From assembly GCA_964030475.1 (NCBI GenBank), contig CAXIPT010000011.1, forward strand, positions 539,673 through 603,672: a DNA stretch of 64,000 nt, written 5' to 3'. Both the position numbers and the translations under genes were made by a program. Below the pieces are notes generated by a model. It was not told where the DNA came from. It searched no databases and saw only the letters and a list, made by a program, of their open reading frames with translations. How positions within the stretch are numbered: position 1 is the stretch's first letter; each line of letters opens with the position of its first letter. This DNA is from Tethya wilhelma (taxonomy: Eukaryota; Porifera; Demospongiae; Tethyida; Tethyidae). This document shows, in pieces, positions 11,601 through 26,600 of this stretch.

Positions 11601-14600
11601 TGGGTACATTATCCTCAGGTTCAATGAACCAGTTCGAGTCACAACGCTCAACGTGACTGCCATTGCACTGATGACGTTGTTTTCTGAACCCCTCAGCTCT
11701 CTCTTCCTGGTGAATGCAACCATTATTGGTAGTGCTAACAGTGATACGGTCATGGTCAATCTGACAGACTATGAAATTGATCAGATCAAGCTCGATCAGT
11801 TTGTCTGCTCCAGGAGGTACACCTGCTACGTTAGTCTGTTGGCTGGAGCAGTTGAAGATACTTCTGGCAATCCTGTAAATGCTGTACAGTTTGTTAGACC
11901 AGGATATATTGCCACAACATTTGTCCTCGATACTGACCACCCTTTCCTGCTTTCGTACACTCTTGATGCGAATGCTGGCTCTGTTGCTTTCACTTTCAAT
12001 GAACCTGTGTCGTTTGAGTCAATGGATCCAACCCAGCTTACCTTCCAGTCAGCTTCTGATGCAAGTGTAGGATCTGTCGAAACCTATACTCTAACTGGTG
12101 GCCAAGCTGTGGGTCCAAATAGTGACACTATCACACTCATCCTCAATGCTGCAGATCTCTCAGCTCTCAAAGCCAATGGTGATCTGGCTACGAACATTTC
12201 AGACACGTTCATCTTTTACAATGAGAGCTTTGTGATGGATTTGGCCCACGAGCCTCTTGGCATTATTGCAGTGCCCAACACAAATGCTTTCCCACCTTCT
12301 CAAGTTGTACCAGACTCCGAACCTCCGAGAATTACCGAATTCCAACTTGATCTTACAACCGATCGGTTGTTACTTTCCTTCGACGAGCCAGTCCTTGTGT
12401 CAACCCTTACCAACTTTACTCTCTTTATGATCCACTCTGGCGAACAGCCCACTCCAATCGACTCGGTACCCCTCACCGGAGGAAGAGTACTAACTTCTGA
12501 AGATGGAGTGACTTCTGTAATGTCCATGCTACTTGAAGACGATATTTCTGCCATCAAACTTATCCCCTCACTGGCTACAAATGTGTCTAACACCTTCCTT
12601 GCTGTCGGTGCTGGAGCTGTTTCTGACACGACTGGCATATACAATGAAGAAATGCTTCGTATTCCCTCAACTGCTTTTGTTCCTGATACTACCAGGCCTC
12701 GATTGGCTCAATTTACGCTGGACATGATTGAAGGATTGCTGAATCTGACATTTGATGATGTGATGAATGTGAATACGTTCGATCCTACTGCATTCAGGAT
12801 ACAAAATGCACTGCGTGCTACAGACATGAGATATCACACTCTAACTACATCCAATACTTCCAGTAGCACAGGCTACGAGCTCATTGTGCAATTCAGTGAT
12901 GCTGATTTCCTCAGCATTAAGGACATTGCCGGCCTGGCCCGCACCCAGGATACCAGCTGGCTAACAATGCAAGCCTTTGCAATTGATGATGTGGATGACA
13001 TTGATATCCTTGCTATCACTGATGGAAAGGCACGAAGAGCTGTCTCCTATGTTGTAGACGATCAACCACCAGAGCTAGACTCATTTCTTCTAGATCTTAA
13101 TGAAGGACGCCTAAACCTCACTTTCTCTGACTTCATGAATGTGTCCACTTTGCAAATTGACAGTATTTCCCTTCAAAATGAGTCTGCACTGGCTGCTGGT
13201 TCTGCTACGCTTCAGCTGAGCGGTGGAGAGGCTGTTAGATCTAGTGACGGGCGTACAATCTCTATCCTGCTCTCTAGTGATAATCTGAATGCTCTGAACT
13301 CTGATGAAACCATGGGTACAATTGTCAATAACACATATTTGACCATCACTAGTGGAGCTGTGGATGATCTATTTGCCAATCCACTGATTTCCGTCTATAA
13401 CGCCTCCAATGCTCTGCAAGCATCTGATGTTATCAATGACACAGTAATGATTCGACTTGATATGTTCAACTTTGATCTTAACAATGGAATTCTTACTCTG
13501 TTTCTGTCTGAAACCTACGAACCGAGCACATTTAACATCAGTGCCATAACATTCCAAGGACAAAGAAATGCTACAGAAAGGACAGATTCTTACACTCTCA
13601 CTCAAGCGGAATCCATCAACTTTCTCAATCTGACAGTGATAGAGATTACTCTGAGTGAAGCTGATTTGATAGCTCTTCAGTCGCGGCGACTTGTAGCCAG
13701 TCGAAGGAGAAACACTTACCTTAATGTCGAGTTTAATCTCATCCAGGACGTCAGTGAGAATGTTTTTGAAACCATCTTTGATGATGATGCTCTGAGAGTC
13801 AATACATTTGTGCCTGATACCACCCCACCCCAGCTATTGAACTACACTGTTGATCTCAATTCAGGCTCGATAATCTTCACATTCTCTGAGATTATTGATG
13901 CAGAGATGTTTACTTTGACAGATCTGCGATTCCAGAGCACTCAATTGAACATACCAACATTTACTGTCACATACACTCTCAGTGGAGGCGACTTTAACAC
14001 TTCTTTCACCTCACTGATAGTGACTGTGCAGTTCTTGGAAGAAGACCTCAATGCAGTGAAAGGAAACCGAAATCTACTTACCTCTGAGAACGATACCTAC
14101 ATCACTTTTCCCAACACCTTTGCATTTGACATGGCAGGAAATATGATAAGACCAGAGAGTGGATTCCAAGCAGCCAATTTCATTCCTGACACAACTCCAC
14201 CTGTTCTTCTTTCTTACACTCTCGATCTTGATGAAGGAGTGCTAGTTTTCAATTTTTCAGAGATTGTCGAAGCAAGCACTTTCAACTTGAGTAACTTTGT
14301 CATCCAAAACCGAAGAACTTCTCCTACTGCAAGTGTACCCCTCATAGCAACAATGGTTGTGGAAAGTGCCGTCAATTTTGAAATTATACTTGAAAGAGAA
14401 GACATAAATGCCATCAAACTGAGTCGCTCACTAGCAACAGAAGCCACCAACACCTTTCTCTTGTTCAGCAATGCATCTGTCTATGATCTAGTAGATAACC
14501 CCATTGTTGGACTAACTTCTGGAATGGCTCCTACCGAGTATATTCCTGATACAACAGGTCCGAGAGTTGAATCCTTCATTCTCGATTTCGGACAAAGCGA

Positions 14601-17600
14601 TCTCAGCTTTAACTGGAGTGAACCAGTCGACCACAACACGATATTGGTGACTTCATTTCTCCTGCAGAATGTTTCTAACGCTTCTAGCGTGTCTACGCCA
14701 GAGATGTTCCAACTTACCTTTGACAGTCACTCTGTCAGCCAAAGTGGAGATATGATCACCATTCGACTGGGTCTTCAAGATTCAAATGGCATTAAGAGTT
14801 TCAGCAATCTTGCTTCGGATGTCAGCAACACCTATCTAGTGGTGTTTCCAACTGCATTGCAAGATATAGCTGGAAACCCAGCCCAGGCTATAACACGTGA
14901 CAATGCTCTGATAGCCAGTGGTCTTATACCAGATACAGTTGGTCCGATAGTGGACAGTTTTACTCTTGATCTAAACACTGGAGAACTTTCGATCCTCTTT
15001 CGTGAAACTGCTTCTGGTGATTCGGTAATGGTGGATCTTTTCACAATCCAAAATGCAGCAACCAACCCAACTGTCACTGTCCCTCTCACAATGGGAAATG
15101 TCCCCAGTACAAACGATATCAGAATTACCATTACCCTTTCAGGACCTGATCTTGATCAACTCAAATACAACGACCTTGCCTCTAACGTCAATGACACCTG
15201 GCTGTCTCTCCAAGCCGGTGCTGTTGCTGACACAGCTGATAATCTTGCTGATGCTCGTATCGTCCAGGCAGCAGATGTGGTACCGGATACCACGCCACCA
15301 ACTCTGAGTGTGTTTGATTTTGATCTTGATAACGGTGTACTCGTGCTTAGCTTTAACGAAGCTGTAAATTTATCGACCTTGGTGCTTGAACAGCTTGTTA
15401 TAGCCGAAGCTGAAGTTGATACGACGGATGTACGAGACTATAGTCCAGCTATGAGTGCTGTGTCCTATCTTCCCGATAGCTTGAGAGATATTTCTATTTC
15501 TCTTACCAATGATGAGCTGAATGAGATCAAACGCATTCAAGTGTGTCGTGACAATACCACCTGCTATGCTTACTTCCCGAGGGTACAAAGTTCACAGTTT
15601 ACTGAAGTATTCCTGCGAGATATTGCAGGAAACGTCGCAAACACTGTTAACTTCTTCAGAGCCGAACAAGTTGCTAACTTTACACCAGATACAACCCCAC
15701 CTAGTCTTGCTGGCTTTACAGATTTTGATCTCAATCGTGGCTTCCTTACTCTGAGCTTTGACGAAACAGTCAATGCCACTTCCATATCTCTCACTTCTGT
15801 CAATTTCACCGATTGGTATGCCCAAGGTACAAGATTGCAGACAGATCCTTATTCTGTTACTGGTGGAGCAGTTCTCAGCGACAATAGTGACGTTATCAAC
15901 ATCCGACTCACACCAAGTGACGTCAATGCTATCAAAGCTGATACTGCACTATGTACGGATTCCATTAGCTGTTGGATTCGTTTTAGCAGCTCTTTTCTCG
16001 AAGACATGGCTGGAAATCAAGCTGAACCTGTTCTCTTGAGGCCAAGAGAAGGAATCTTCCCAAGCAGGGAACACTCTGACAATTTCACTAACGATCAACT
16101 TCCTCCAATTCTTGAGAGTTTCAATTTTGACCTCAACACTGGAACCTTTGTTTTCACTTTTGATGAACCCATCAATCCAACAACCGTGCAGGAAGAGTCA
16201 CTCACTCTCCAAAATGCTCTCACAGGAACTGTTACATACGATATTGTAACTGGAGTCCTTAACAATGCTGTCATTAGCAACATCTTGGAGGTTACCATCA
16301 GTCCGGAAGATTTGATCGAAGTCAAAGCTAGAACTGGTCTGGCTACAAATGACGAAAACACCTATCTGACTTTTGATTCAAATCTCGTCCGTGACACTTC
16401 AACCTTCTTGGTACAAGGACTGGGTGGGAATCCAGTCCAACCCTTCCTGGACGGAAGTGCTCTTCGTGTTACGAACTTCACTAATGATACTACCGATCCT
16501 ACCATTGAAGAGTTTACACTTCTAGACCTGAACACTGGCACGCTGCGAATCACTTTCGATGAGCCTGTCGATATTGCAACTTTCGAACCAAGCAGTTTCC
16601 ATCTTCAGTCAATGATGGATGGTGGTAGCAATCTGACTCTCACTGAAGGTGGCAGTATTCGATACAGCTCTCTGGTCACAGACCTCACAGTGGTTGAGAT
16701 TGTTGTGAGTCCAAATGACCTTCGCGACCTTAAGCTTCTTACTGATCTGGGAACCATGCAGGCCGATAGCTACCTGTTTCTGGATAGAGGAGCAATCATG
16801 GACATTTCTGGTAATCCTGTTGAAGCTGTGCCAAGCAATGAGTCATTGCTAGCGTCTATGTATCTCTCTGACACAACCCAACCTGTACTTGAATACTCTT
16901 CCTTCGATTTGAACTCTGGTGTGCTTCACTTGTCATTCAATGACATCATGCTTGCATCATCTGTTAGAGTCGGACTGCTGAGTGTACAGGGCAATGTGTC
17001 TGTCCCAACTGATAGCTATACTCTAACTAATGCCAGAGATATCACAGCCGAAAATGGATATAACATCACCATCCAACTGACAGATCGAGATTTGAATGAA
17101 ATCAAGGCCATACGAAACCTAGCCAGCGGTCCTGAAACTACCTATTTGGTCTTTCCATCAAATTTCATTACTGATGTTGCTGGAGCTGAAGTGATTGCTA
17201 GCTCAGACACAAATGCTTTCAGAATTTCAGACTACACTGGGGACACCATGTCACCTGAGCTTCAACGCTTCACTTTCGATCTTGGAGGTGGTGTTTTGGT
17301 ATTGAGCTTCACTGAAGCTGTGGACACAATATTCTTCCAACCAAACCAGGTTCTGCTTCAAAATGTTTCCAATATTACTGAAGACTTCTTTATTCAGTAC
17401 CGCATCATGAATGGATCGCTTGTGAGCACTCCCAATAGACAAGTGTTTGAGTTCTTCCCTTCTGTTGAAGACTTGAACAACATCAAGTCTCTATTGACTC
17501 TTGGAACTGAAACTAGCAACACGTTTATCGTGATTCCTTCTCTAGCCTTTCAAGATCTCAACAACAACCCCATCATTGCCATTCCAGACACAGATGCTTT

Positions 17601-20600
17601 ACAAGCTTCAAATTTCACGGAAGATTTGGCTGCACCTACTCTTCTTGGGTATGTGTTTGACCTTAACCAAGGTATAATCTTCCTGACATTTTCCGAATCC
17701 ATCCAAATCAGCACTTTGAACTTTACTGGATTTGCTTTGGTTGGTTCTCGCATGAGTTCAGCACCTAGTTACCAACTTACTGGTGGTACAACGACCACAA
17801 CTGGAGGTAACACAGTAGACCTGATCATTGATTTTGACGATCTGAACAACATCAAGGCAGATACCAATCTAGCTGCTAACATGTCTACTACTTTCTTGAC
17901 CATTGATGACAACTCGTATGAGGATACTAGCGGGAATCCTGGCACTATTTACAGTGTTTCTACTGCAGACCCACCAGCAAGATTCATCCCAGATACAACT
18001 CCACCTGTGTTGGTATCGTACGACTTTGATCTAGGTGTTGGAGTCCTTACTCTCAACTTCTCTGAGACTGTCAATCCAGCTACACTTAATGGAGATGCCT
18101 TCAGGATCCAAAGCTCACCAGCTTTTCCAGTCGATGCTCTCAATCTCACTGGAATCACCACCAACTCGTCAATCGGTCGAGAAATCATACTCATCATGAG
18201 AGTAGCTGATCTAGACATTATCAAACAGACGGCCGGATTTGCCACCGCTCGTGGGAACACGTATCTTGCCGTAGCAGAAGGAGCAATCCAGGACACAGCT
18301 ACCAACCGCATGAGTGCTAGACCTGCCGATGGAGCACTGCAAGTGACAGTCTTCACTCAAGATGGAGTGAGACCAACCCTGTCCGATTTCAGCCTCGACA
18401 TGAACATAGGTGTACTGACACTCACATTCTCAGAGGCTGTTCTCACTCAAGGAACTCTTGATCTGACGTCAATAACCCTTCATGATGCCATCCCTTCTGC
18501 TGCTGTGAACTTCACTCTCAACGGTGGAGAATTTATCATAACTGGCCCTCTACCTGAAGTGCAGATTCAACTGTCTATGGATGACTTGAACGCTATCAAA
18601 GATATTCCAGATTTTGCTTCGGTACGTGGCGATGTTTTCATCTCTATTCTAGAGAATGCTACTGAGGATGTTGGTGGTAATCAACTGCTGCCTACAGAGC
18701 CCATGAGTGCTCTACCTGTGGATGTGTACACTCGTGATATGTCACCACCCCAGCTTCTTGGGTTTGAGATCAGACTGATTGAAGAGCCACTACAGTTTAT
18801 TTTCACTTTTGATGAAACTGTAGATGGTAGCTCCCTGCTTCCTAACCGATTTTCACTAAAGGATGGAATCAATATTGCATCTTTTCCTTTCTCATTCTTT
18901 GCATCACAACAAGACAGTTCAACAGTTGTGACAGTTAATGTCTCAGAAAACTATTTGAATACTGTTATCAGAGCTAATCCAACTCTTGCTCGTAGCCGTA
19001 ATACCACAATGCTGGATATCACTGGAATAGGAGGTGTACTAGATACTGCAGTACCACCTAACCTGCTACAACCTAGGCCTGATATCACTGCTAGTGAGTA
19101 CAATGCCGATCTTATTGTCCCATTTGTTTCAAATTTCACCTTTGACCTTGACTCAGAAAGTATAACACTCACATTCAGTGAAGATGTCCGACCCTCTTCC
19201 CTTCAGCCTTCCCTAATCACACTCCTAGCTGCACAAAGCTCTGCTGATTCCTTTTCTCTCTCTTTCTCTCAAACTACTGTCTTGAGTGGAGACAGAATCC
19301 TACTGCAGCTTGAGTCTAGCAACGTTAGCACTATCAAACTGAATGAGCAGTTGGCCATTTCAGCAGAAACCACTTTCATAGCATACGGAGCTAATCTAGT
19401 GTGTGATATCGCCAACAATTGTGCTGAAGAGTTGCCAGTAGCTCAAGCAATTGAAGCCAGAGTGTACAACCCAGATGTAACAGAACCTGTGCTGATTCGA
19501 TTTGACTTTGATGCAAACACACGCAACCTTGTGTTGTACTTTGACGAAGTTGTCAATGCTACAAGTGTCGTTCCACGCCAAATTACCTTCCAGGACGAAA
19601 GAGCTGCCTATCCAACAAGACAGTTCACTCTTACTGGAGGTACTGTGAACAGCACAAGTGGAGATATGATTGTCATAGTTGTGGATGCCAATGACAAGAA
19701 TACCATGAGGACACTTGGCGATATAATCACCAGTGGTGACAACACCTTCATTTCTGTCACTTCTGAACTGGTGCGTGATATGGCTGGCAATTTTGTCGAA
19801 GAAATTCGACCGAGGAATGCTTTGGGAGTGGATATGCTTGAAACTGATATGGAGGAACCTGAAATACTGTCTGCCTCTCTTGATCTCAATTCTGGATTAC
19901 TGAGCTTGACTTTTGATGAGACGGTGAATCTGGCTACTTTCCAAGCCAACCAGCTCACGCTCTTGGAAGTGAATGAAACAGAATACACTCTAGAATCAAC
20001 ACCAATGTCTGTCAACCGTGACACCAACATGCCTTCTGTTGTGCTGGTAGTGCTTGCTCAGGCTGACTTGAATATGATCAAGTTCTTGCCTATCTGCTCC
20101 GGAGCACCCATGGCAACCGATTGCTCCCTCTCCTACACTTCAGCTCTCGTTCGAGACACTAGCACCTTGGCTCTTCCAGTCATTGCTCGCGGTACGACCA
20201 ACCCACTCCCAATATCAGTAACACTGGATACAACAGGTCCCGAACTTATGGAGTTTAGAATGTTCAACTTTATTGAACGTACTATACAGCTGCTGTTCAA
20301 TGAGCCTGTTGATAATACCACACTTAATGCTACTGCCATGATCATACAGAGTTTGTTTACTCTCTCGGCTGACGAAAGCAGTCACAGGATCTCCTCTGGC
20401 ACTGTGGTGGCTACTGATGAGTCAGCAACTCTGATAACCATTGAGCTCTCTCTGGAAGATATCTACGCCATTCAGGAAGATCCTGCTCTTTGTACTGGCA
20501 GAGGAAGTTGCTATGTGCAACTGGATGCTGGTTTCATAAGCGATCTCTTTGGCGAATCTAACCTTGTTGCTGCTAATGATCCTGATATGATTGTCAGTGT

Positions 20601-23600
20601 GTTTATCACTGATCAGACAAGACCAGAATTGGTATCGTTTGATCTTGATCTTAATGCAGGTGTTCTTGCTCTGACATTCAATGAACCGGTACGAGCTAGT
20701 GATTTCAACTTTCGTGGCGTGACTATCCAAGCAGCTGAATCTGTCACAAACCCTCAAGACTTCTACCAGCTCTCTGGTGGAACTACAACAGCCATGGATG
20801 GTGACAGAATTGTGAACATTCAGCTTCTACCAGCCGACTTAAATGCTCTGAAATTAGTTGATTTTGCTTCAGACAACAACACCACATTCCTTTCTCTGTC
20901 TTCGTCAAGTGTGTCTGACACTTCAGGCAATCGAGTGATGGAAATCCTTAGCACAATGGCCGAACCGGTTTCAAACTTCACTGCTGATAGTTCTCCTCCA
21001 ATGCTTACTGCATACTCACTAAACATCAACAATGACCTGTTGGAGCTGACCTTCAACGAACCTGTGATGCTCAACACACTGGCTATCACTGGACTCACAC
21101 TACAATCGGCTGAAGTGAACGCATCAACTGTTTTACTTCTCACTCCTGGAGAGGTTGTGAATAGTTTGGTCGCAAATGCTTCAATCGTAGCTCAAATCAG
21201 GCTCAATATGATGGACATTGCCACCATCAAGCTTACGGACGACTTTGCCACGAATGAGACAAACACCTATCTCATTATTGCAGCTGGCTCTGTCAACGAT
21301 ACAGCTGGCAATGGCATTGAGATGACAGGACCTAGGGCAGCCACGGAGCACTTTCCTGATATCTCTAGGCCACGCCTCTTGTCCGCTTCATTCGAGATTC
21401 AGTCCGGTATTCTCAATCTCACATTCTCGGATGTGGTAAATGCAGACAGATTTGATGCTACTGCATTCACGTTCCAATCCAGATCCACAGCCATTCCTGG
21501 TCAAATTGTCTTCCTTACCAACTCTACAACCACTGATAGCGAAGATGGTTATGACATACAGGTGCAGCTCTCCCTCCAAGATCTCATTCGTGTGAGAGAC
21601 ATTCCTAACCTAGCCACTAGCGTCAATAATCTGTTCTTTACAATGCAAGCATTTGCCATTGATGATGTATTTGATGTGGATGTGCTGGCCATCACAGACG
21701 GAAAGGCTTTGCAAGCATCCAATGTTATACCAGATTTAGAGCCTCCTGTTTTGACAGCCTACACCTTTGATCTAAACAATGGTGCACTTTTGTTCAGCTT
21801 CTCAGATCTGGTTTCTGCCGAATCTTTCCAGTCCACTTCAATCACTCTCCAGAATGGTACCGATGCTAATGCTGCATCTCTTGTCATCTCTGGAGGCACT
21901 GTGACTAGACTGACAGATGGAAGTACGATCTCTCTAACTCTCTCCAACGGCGATCTTGACCAGCTCCTGATGATGAGAGACCTAGCCACAGGAAGCCAAG
22001 ATACTTACCTTACAGCTAGCCAAGGTTTTGTTGAAGATCTTTCCAACAATGAGGCATCAGCTATTGTTGTTCCACGAGTGGTAGATGAGTTTGTCAATGA
22101 CACGACTGGTCCTAGTGTGTCTAGATACGAACTCGACATGAATACTGGTGAGCTCACGTTTACCATCAATGAGCTGGTTCCTACGGAAACCTTTAACATC
22201 AGTTACATCATCATACAAGGAGTGATGAATACCACTGCTAGTGATGGAGCAGTTAGCTATCGCCTGACAGATAGCAACATCACAACCACTGGAGACTCGC
22301 GTACACTCAGCATCCAGCTGTCTGATACAGATATCAACAACTTGAAGGCTCTTCCGCTTGTTGCTACATCTCCTTCCACAACCTATCTGTCTATTGACGG
22401 ACCAGCATTCGAGGACATTGTAGGCAACAGTGTTATTCAAATTGATCAATCTTCGGCTCAAATTGTGGACAGATTTGTTGCCGATACCAACAGACCACGC
22501 TTGGTCTACTTTGACTTGGATATGAACTCCACCGTGCTGACGCTGGCTTTCAATGAAACTGTTTACGTGTCGAGTTTCTTCTTTGACGAGATTGATCTTC
22601 AGACTTCTCGCGATGGCTTGACTGGCAATAGTTTCACTCTGATGGGTGGATTCACTGACCAAGACTATGCTGCTGTGGTGTCTGTAGAGCTCTTGGAAGA
22701 AGATGTTTTGGGTCTTCAACTTATGACCGATCTTGCTACCAATGAGAACGACACCTTTATTGTCATTTCACCCATAGCCGTCCAAGACTCCGCCGGGAAT
22801 TACATCATCCCTTTCCTTTCTTCCGATGCTGTTCGCGTACGAAGATATGCCCCAGACATGATTCCACCAGTGCTGACTAGATACAACCTTGATCTCGATG
22901 CAGGCTTCTTGAATCTCACTTTTACTGAAATTGTCGATGCTTCGAGTTTTGTCCCAACACTGGCCAGCTTCTCAAACGCTAGTGATGTTGATCCTGCTAT
23001 TACTCTAACACAGAGCGTAGCACTATCTGGAAATGGTAGGAATATCGATATATCTCTATTCCTTGAAGATTTGAACACGCTCAAATCTCATCCTTCTATC
23101 GGAAAAACTCGAAGTACAACTTACCTCATTTTTGATGAAGGAGCAGTAGCCGACATAGCTGGTAATAATATCACAGCAACAATTCTGAGAGTGAGTATGC
23201 TGATCTTTGACGCAAGATCTCCAGAACTGAGTGAATTCAGTATCAGTATAACGGCAAGAACCATTGACCTGGTGTTTGACGAAATCATCAATGCTGACAA
23301 TTTCTCCCCAACTGCTGTAACCCTCGTAAATGACACAGTTAGTCCACCTGGTTCTGTGTCTTTCAGACTCACAACCTCAAGTTCTGTGTCAAGAGTCAAT
23401 GGAACACTAATTTCAATCGATATTGGTGATCGTGATTTTAACTTTCTCTCAGATATTCTCGATCTTGCTACCAGACCAAACAACACCTTCTTGCTTCTTG
23501 ACGGGTCATCCCTTACCGACTTGGCTGGCAATCCCATCATTGCTATTCGACTGCCAAATCCATTCCCCGTGACAGACTTCAATGGAGACAGCGAACCGCC

Positions 23601-26600
23601 ATTCTTGAGACAATACTCTCTTGATATGAACACTGGTTTGCTCATTCTTACATTCTCAGAGGCTGTCAGCGCTCTTACACTTCGAGTCTCCGGAATCACC
23701 TTCCACAGTACGGAATTACCGGATCCAGACCGAGAATCGTACACACTCACTCTCTATGAAAGTGTCGAGAGAACACAACCTAATGTGCTCGAAGTGGTGC
23801 TATCAGCTGAAGATCAAAATGGCATCAAAGCCATGCGCGATCTTGCCATCAGTCAAAATAGCACCTTTGCTTCTATGGATGGGAGTGTAGTCACTGATAC
23901 AGCACTTATCCCTCTCACTCCCATACCAGATACTATGGCCGAACGGGCTGCTGCATATGTGCCTGATCTAAACAGGCCTTCCCTGAGTTCTTTCAACTTT
24001 GATTTGAACTCAGGTATCATGGTACTGCAGTTTAACGAGACAGTTGATGTGTCCACCATTCAGCTGACGCAGTTCACACTCCAAAGCATTCCTTTTTTCA
24101 CCAGCGTTGATGCCAACCTCCAAACAACACCCATACCTTCTGAAGATAATGCTACACTGGTGTTTGAAATCAGCCGAGATGATCTGAACACCATCAAGCG
24201 GTTCCCTGTGTGCACTTCCATGGGCGATTGTTACATTTCTTTCCCTGAAACAGTCCTCAATGACACTGCCGGTAATCCTGTGGTGCCGATTGGCATAACT
24301 GAAGCTAATCCAGTAAGAAACTTTACCGAAGACACAACTCCACCTGTCTTGGAGGAGTTTACCATCTTTGATCGCGATCAGGGTTACATTATTCTGAGCT
24401 TCTCTGAAACTGTAAATGTCGAAATGCTTCGTCCCGAAGAGATCAGATTCAGAGTGAGATCCCAACCACCAGGAATCGAATACGTACTCACAGGTGGTAT
24501 AACTGACAACATAAACACTGATGTTGTGGTTTTCAATTTCACAACAACCGACTTTAATGCAATCAAAGCCACCGATACCCTGTGTACCTTCGACTCTGTC
24601 TGCTTCATTCGCTTCAGCGAAGCACTAGTGATGGATCTTGCTGGCAATAATGTCACTGCTATTGTGGATGGACCGTTTGACAGGATGCACAACCCACAAC
24701 AGTTTGTAGAAGATACCACACCACCAGAAGTACAGAGTCTTGATTTCGATCTCACTTCAGGAATAGTTGCTCTGTACTTTGACGAAACCGTCAATCCAGG
24801 TACGCTCATGACCAATGAAATCACCATCACAAACGCATTCAATGCCACTGAATCCTACCGCCTTCGGTCCACAGCAGCCATTAATCCTGGTATGCCTTCC
24901 CCAGTGATCAGGTTTGCTCTGCAAGATGTTGATATTGAGCAGATTCAAGCCAATGTTGAACTAGCCACTAGCCAAGAAGATACCTACATTGTCTTCACCG
25001 ATCAGATGATTACAGATACTGCTAGCACTCCAAACCAAGTAGTGGCAGCAGAAAATGGTACCAATCCCATCCAAGTGACTAACTACACTCGTGACATGGT
25101 CAATCCCCAACTCTCTGTGTTCACACAACTTGACATGAATGCTGAAAACATCAGGCTGCAGTTCAGCGAGCCCATGAACATGACCAGGATCGATTTCAGC
25201 GGCATCTCTATCTGTTCTGACGCTGCTTGTACCACCTCCTACTCCCTGGTTGGGGGAGAGAATCCTCGCTTTATCGACAATGTCCGCAGAATCATCCATT
25301 TCGATCTCATTGCCGACGACATTCGTGAAATAAAGATCCGATTTCCACTTCTTGCTACCATGGCGACCAATTCATTTGTGAGCATCATGGCTGATAGTTT
25401 CTACGATACAGCCGGTAATCCAAATGACCCAACACCAGTGGCTTTACAAGTTGATCCCAACAACTACCGTCCAGACACCACTAGTCCTACTCTGCAGAGC
25501 TTCCAGTTGGATGTCAATAGTGGTGTAATGAACTTGACTTTCAATGACGTCATCAATGTTATGAATGCTCAGTTTGGGTCGATAAGCTTGCAGAGTGAAC
25601 AAGAAAGGCTTCCAACTACTCCTTTCTATTCGCTCACAAACGCTCAACTCCTCAGCAGCAACGATTATTCTGTTATCTTCCGACTTATTGAAGACAACTT
25701 GAACGGCATCAAGGCTATTTCCACCCTGGGTACAAATGTGAACAACACCTTCATTGTGCTTGGATCTGACGCCTTCACTGATGTAGCTGGTAGTCCATTG
25801 CTGCCAGTTATTGCATCAAATGCCCTACCAGCATCATTTGTCGGTCCGGACGTAGAACCACCAATGCTTACCTCTTTCACTTTCAACATAAGCACAGGCG
25901 TATTGACGCTCTTGTTTACCGAAGTAGTGAACGTCAGTGGTATAGTCTCCAATGGGATTGTACTACAGAATGCCATGTCCAGTCCTGATAGAGAGAGAAG
26001 ACTGATGCAAGGAACAACGTCCACTTCTGAACCAGCCACCATGTTTGATTTCATTCTCTCTCGAGACGATATCAACTACATCAAACAGTTCACAGACTTT
26101 GGAACCTCCGAAAACGATACCTACCTTGCTGCAGATTCAACCACTGTGTCCGACATGAATGGCAACGAACTTGTAGCTATCCCTGCCACTCGAGCTCGGC
26201 AAGCTTTGGATCACTACCCAGATATTGTAGCTCCCATGCTAGACTCCTTCTCATTCAATATTGATGATGGAACAATTGTGCTCACATTCAGCGAGACAGT
26301 AAATGTGACCACTCTAAATGCTACTCAGTTTATCATTCAATCTGGTCCATCTGCACCACTAGGCCAGTACTACCAGTTTACAGACAGCATTGTGTCTGAC
26401 GACTTCAGTGACATTGTGAGAATCTTCCTCAGTCGAACTGATGTGGATAACGTGAGGGCAAACACATTAATTGCCACTTCATCTGAAACAACTTACCTTC
26501 GCTTCTTCCCCGAGTCTGTGTACGACCAGAGTGGTAATCCTACTGCTGGATTGTCTAACGGAAATGCACAACGGGTTCAGACATATTTCAATGATACTAC

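Noticed and set aside
10663..18633. Two RGD tripeptides (10663-10671 and 18625-18633) as integrin-binding sites
   Set aside because: A few RGDs are expected by chance in over 18,000 residues, and they are not at conserved register positions.
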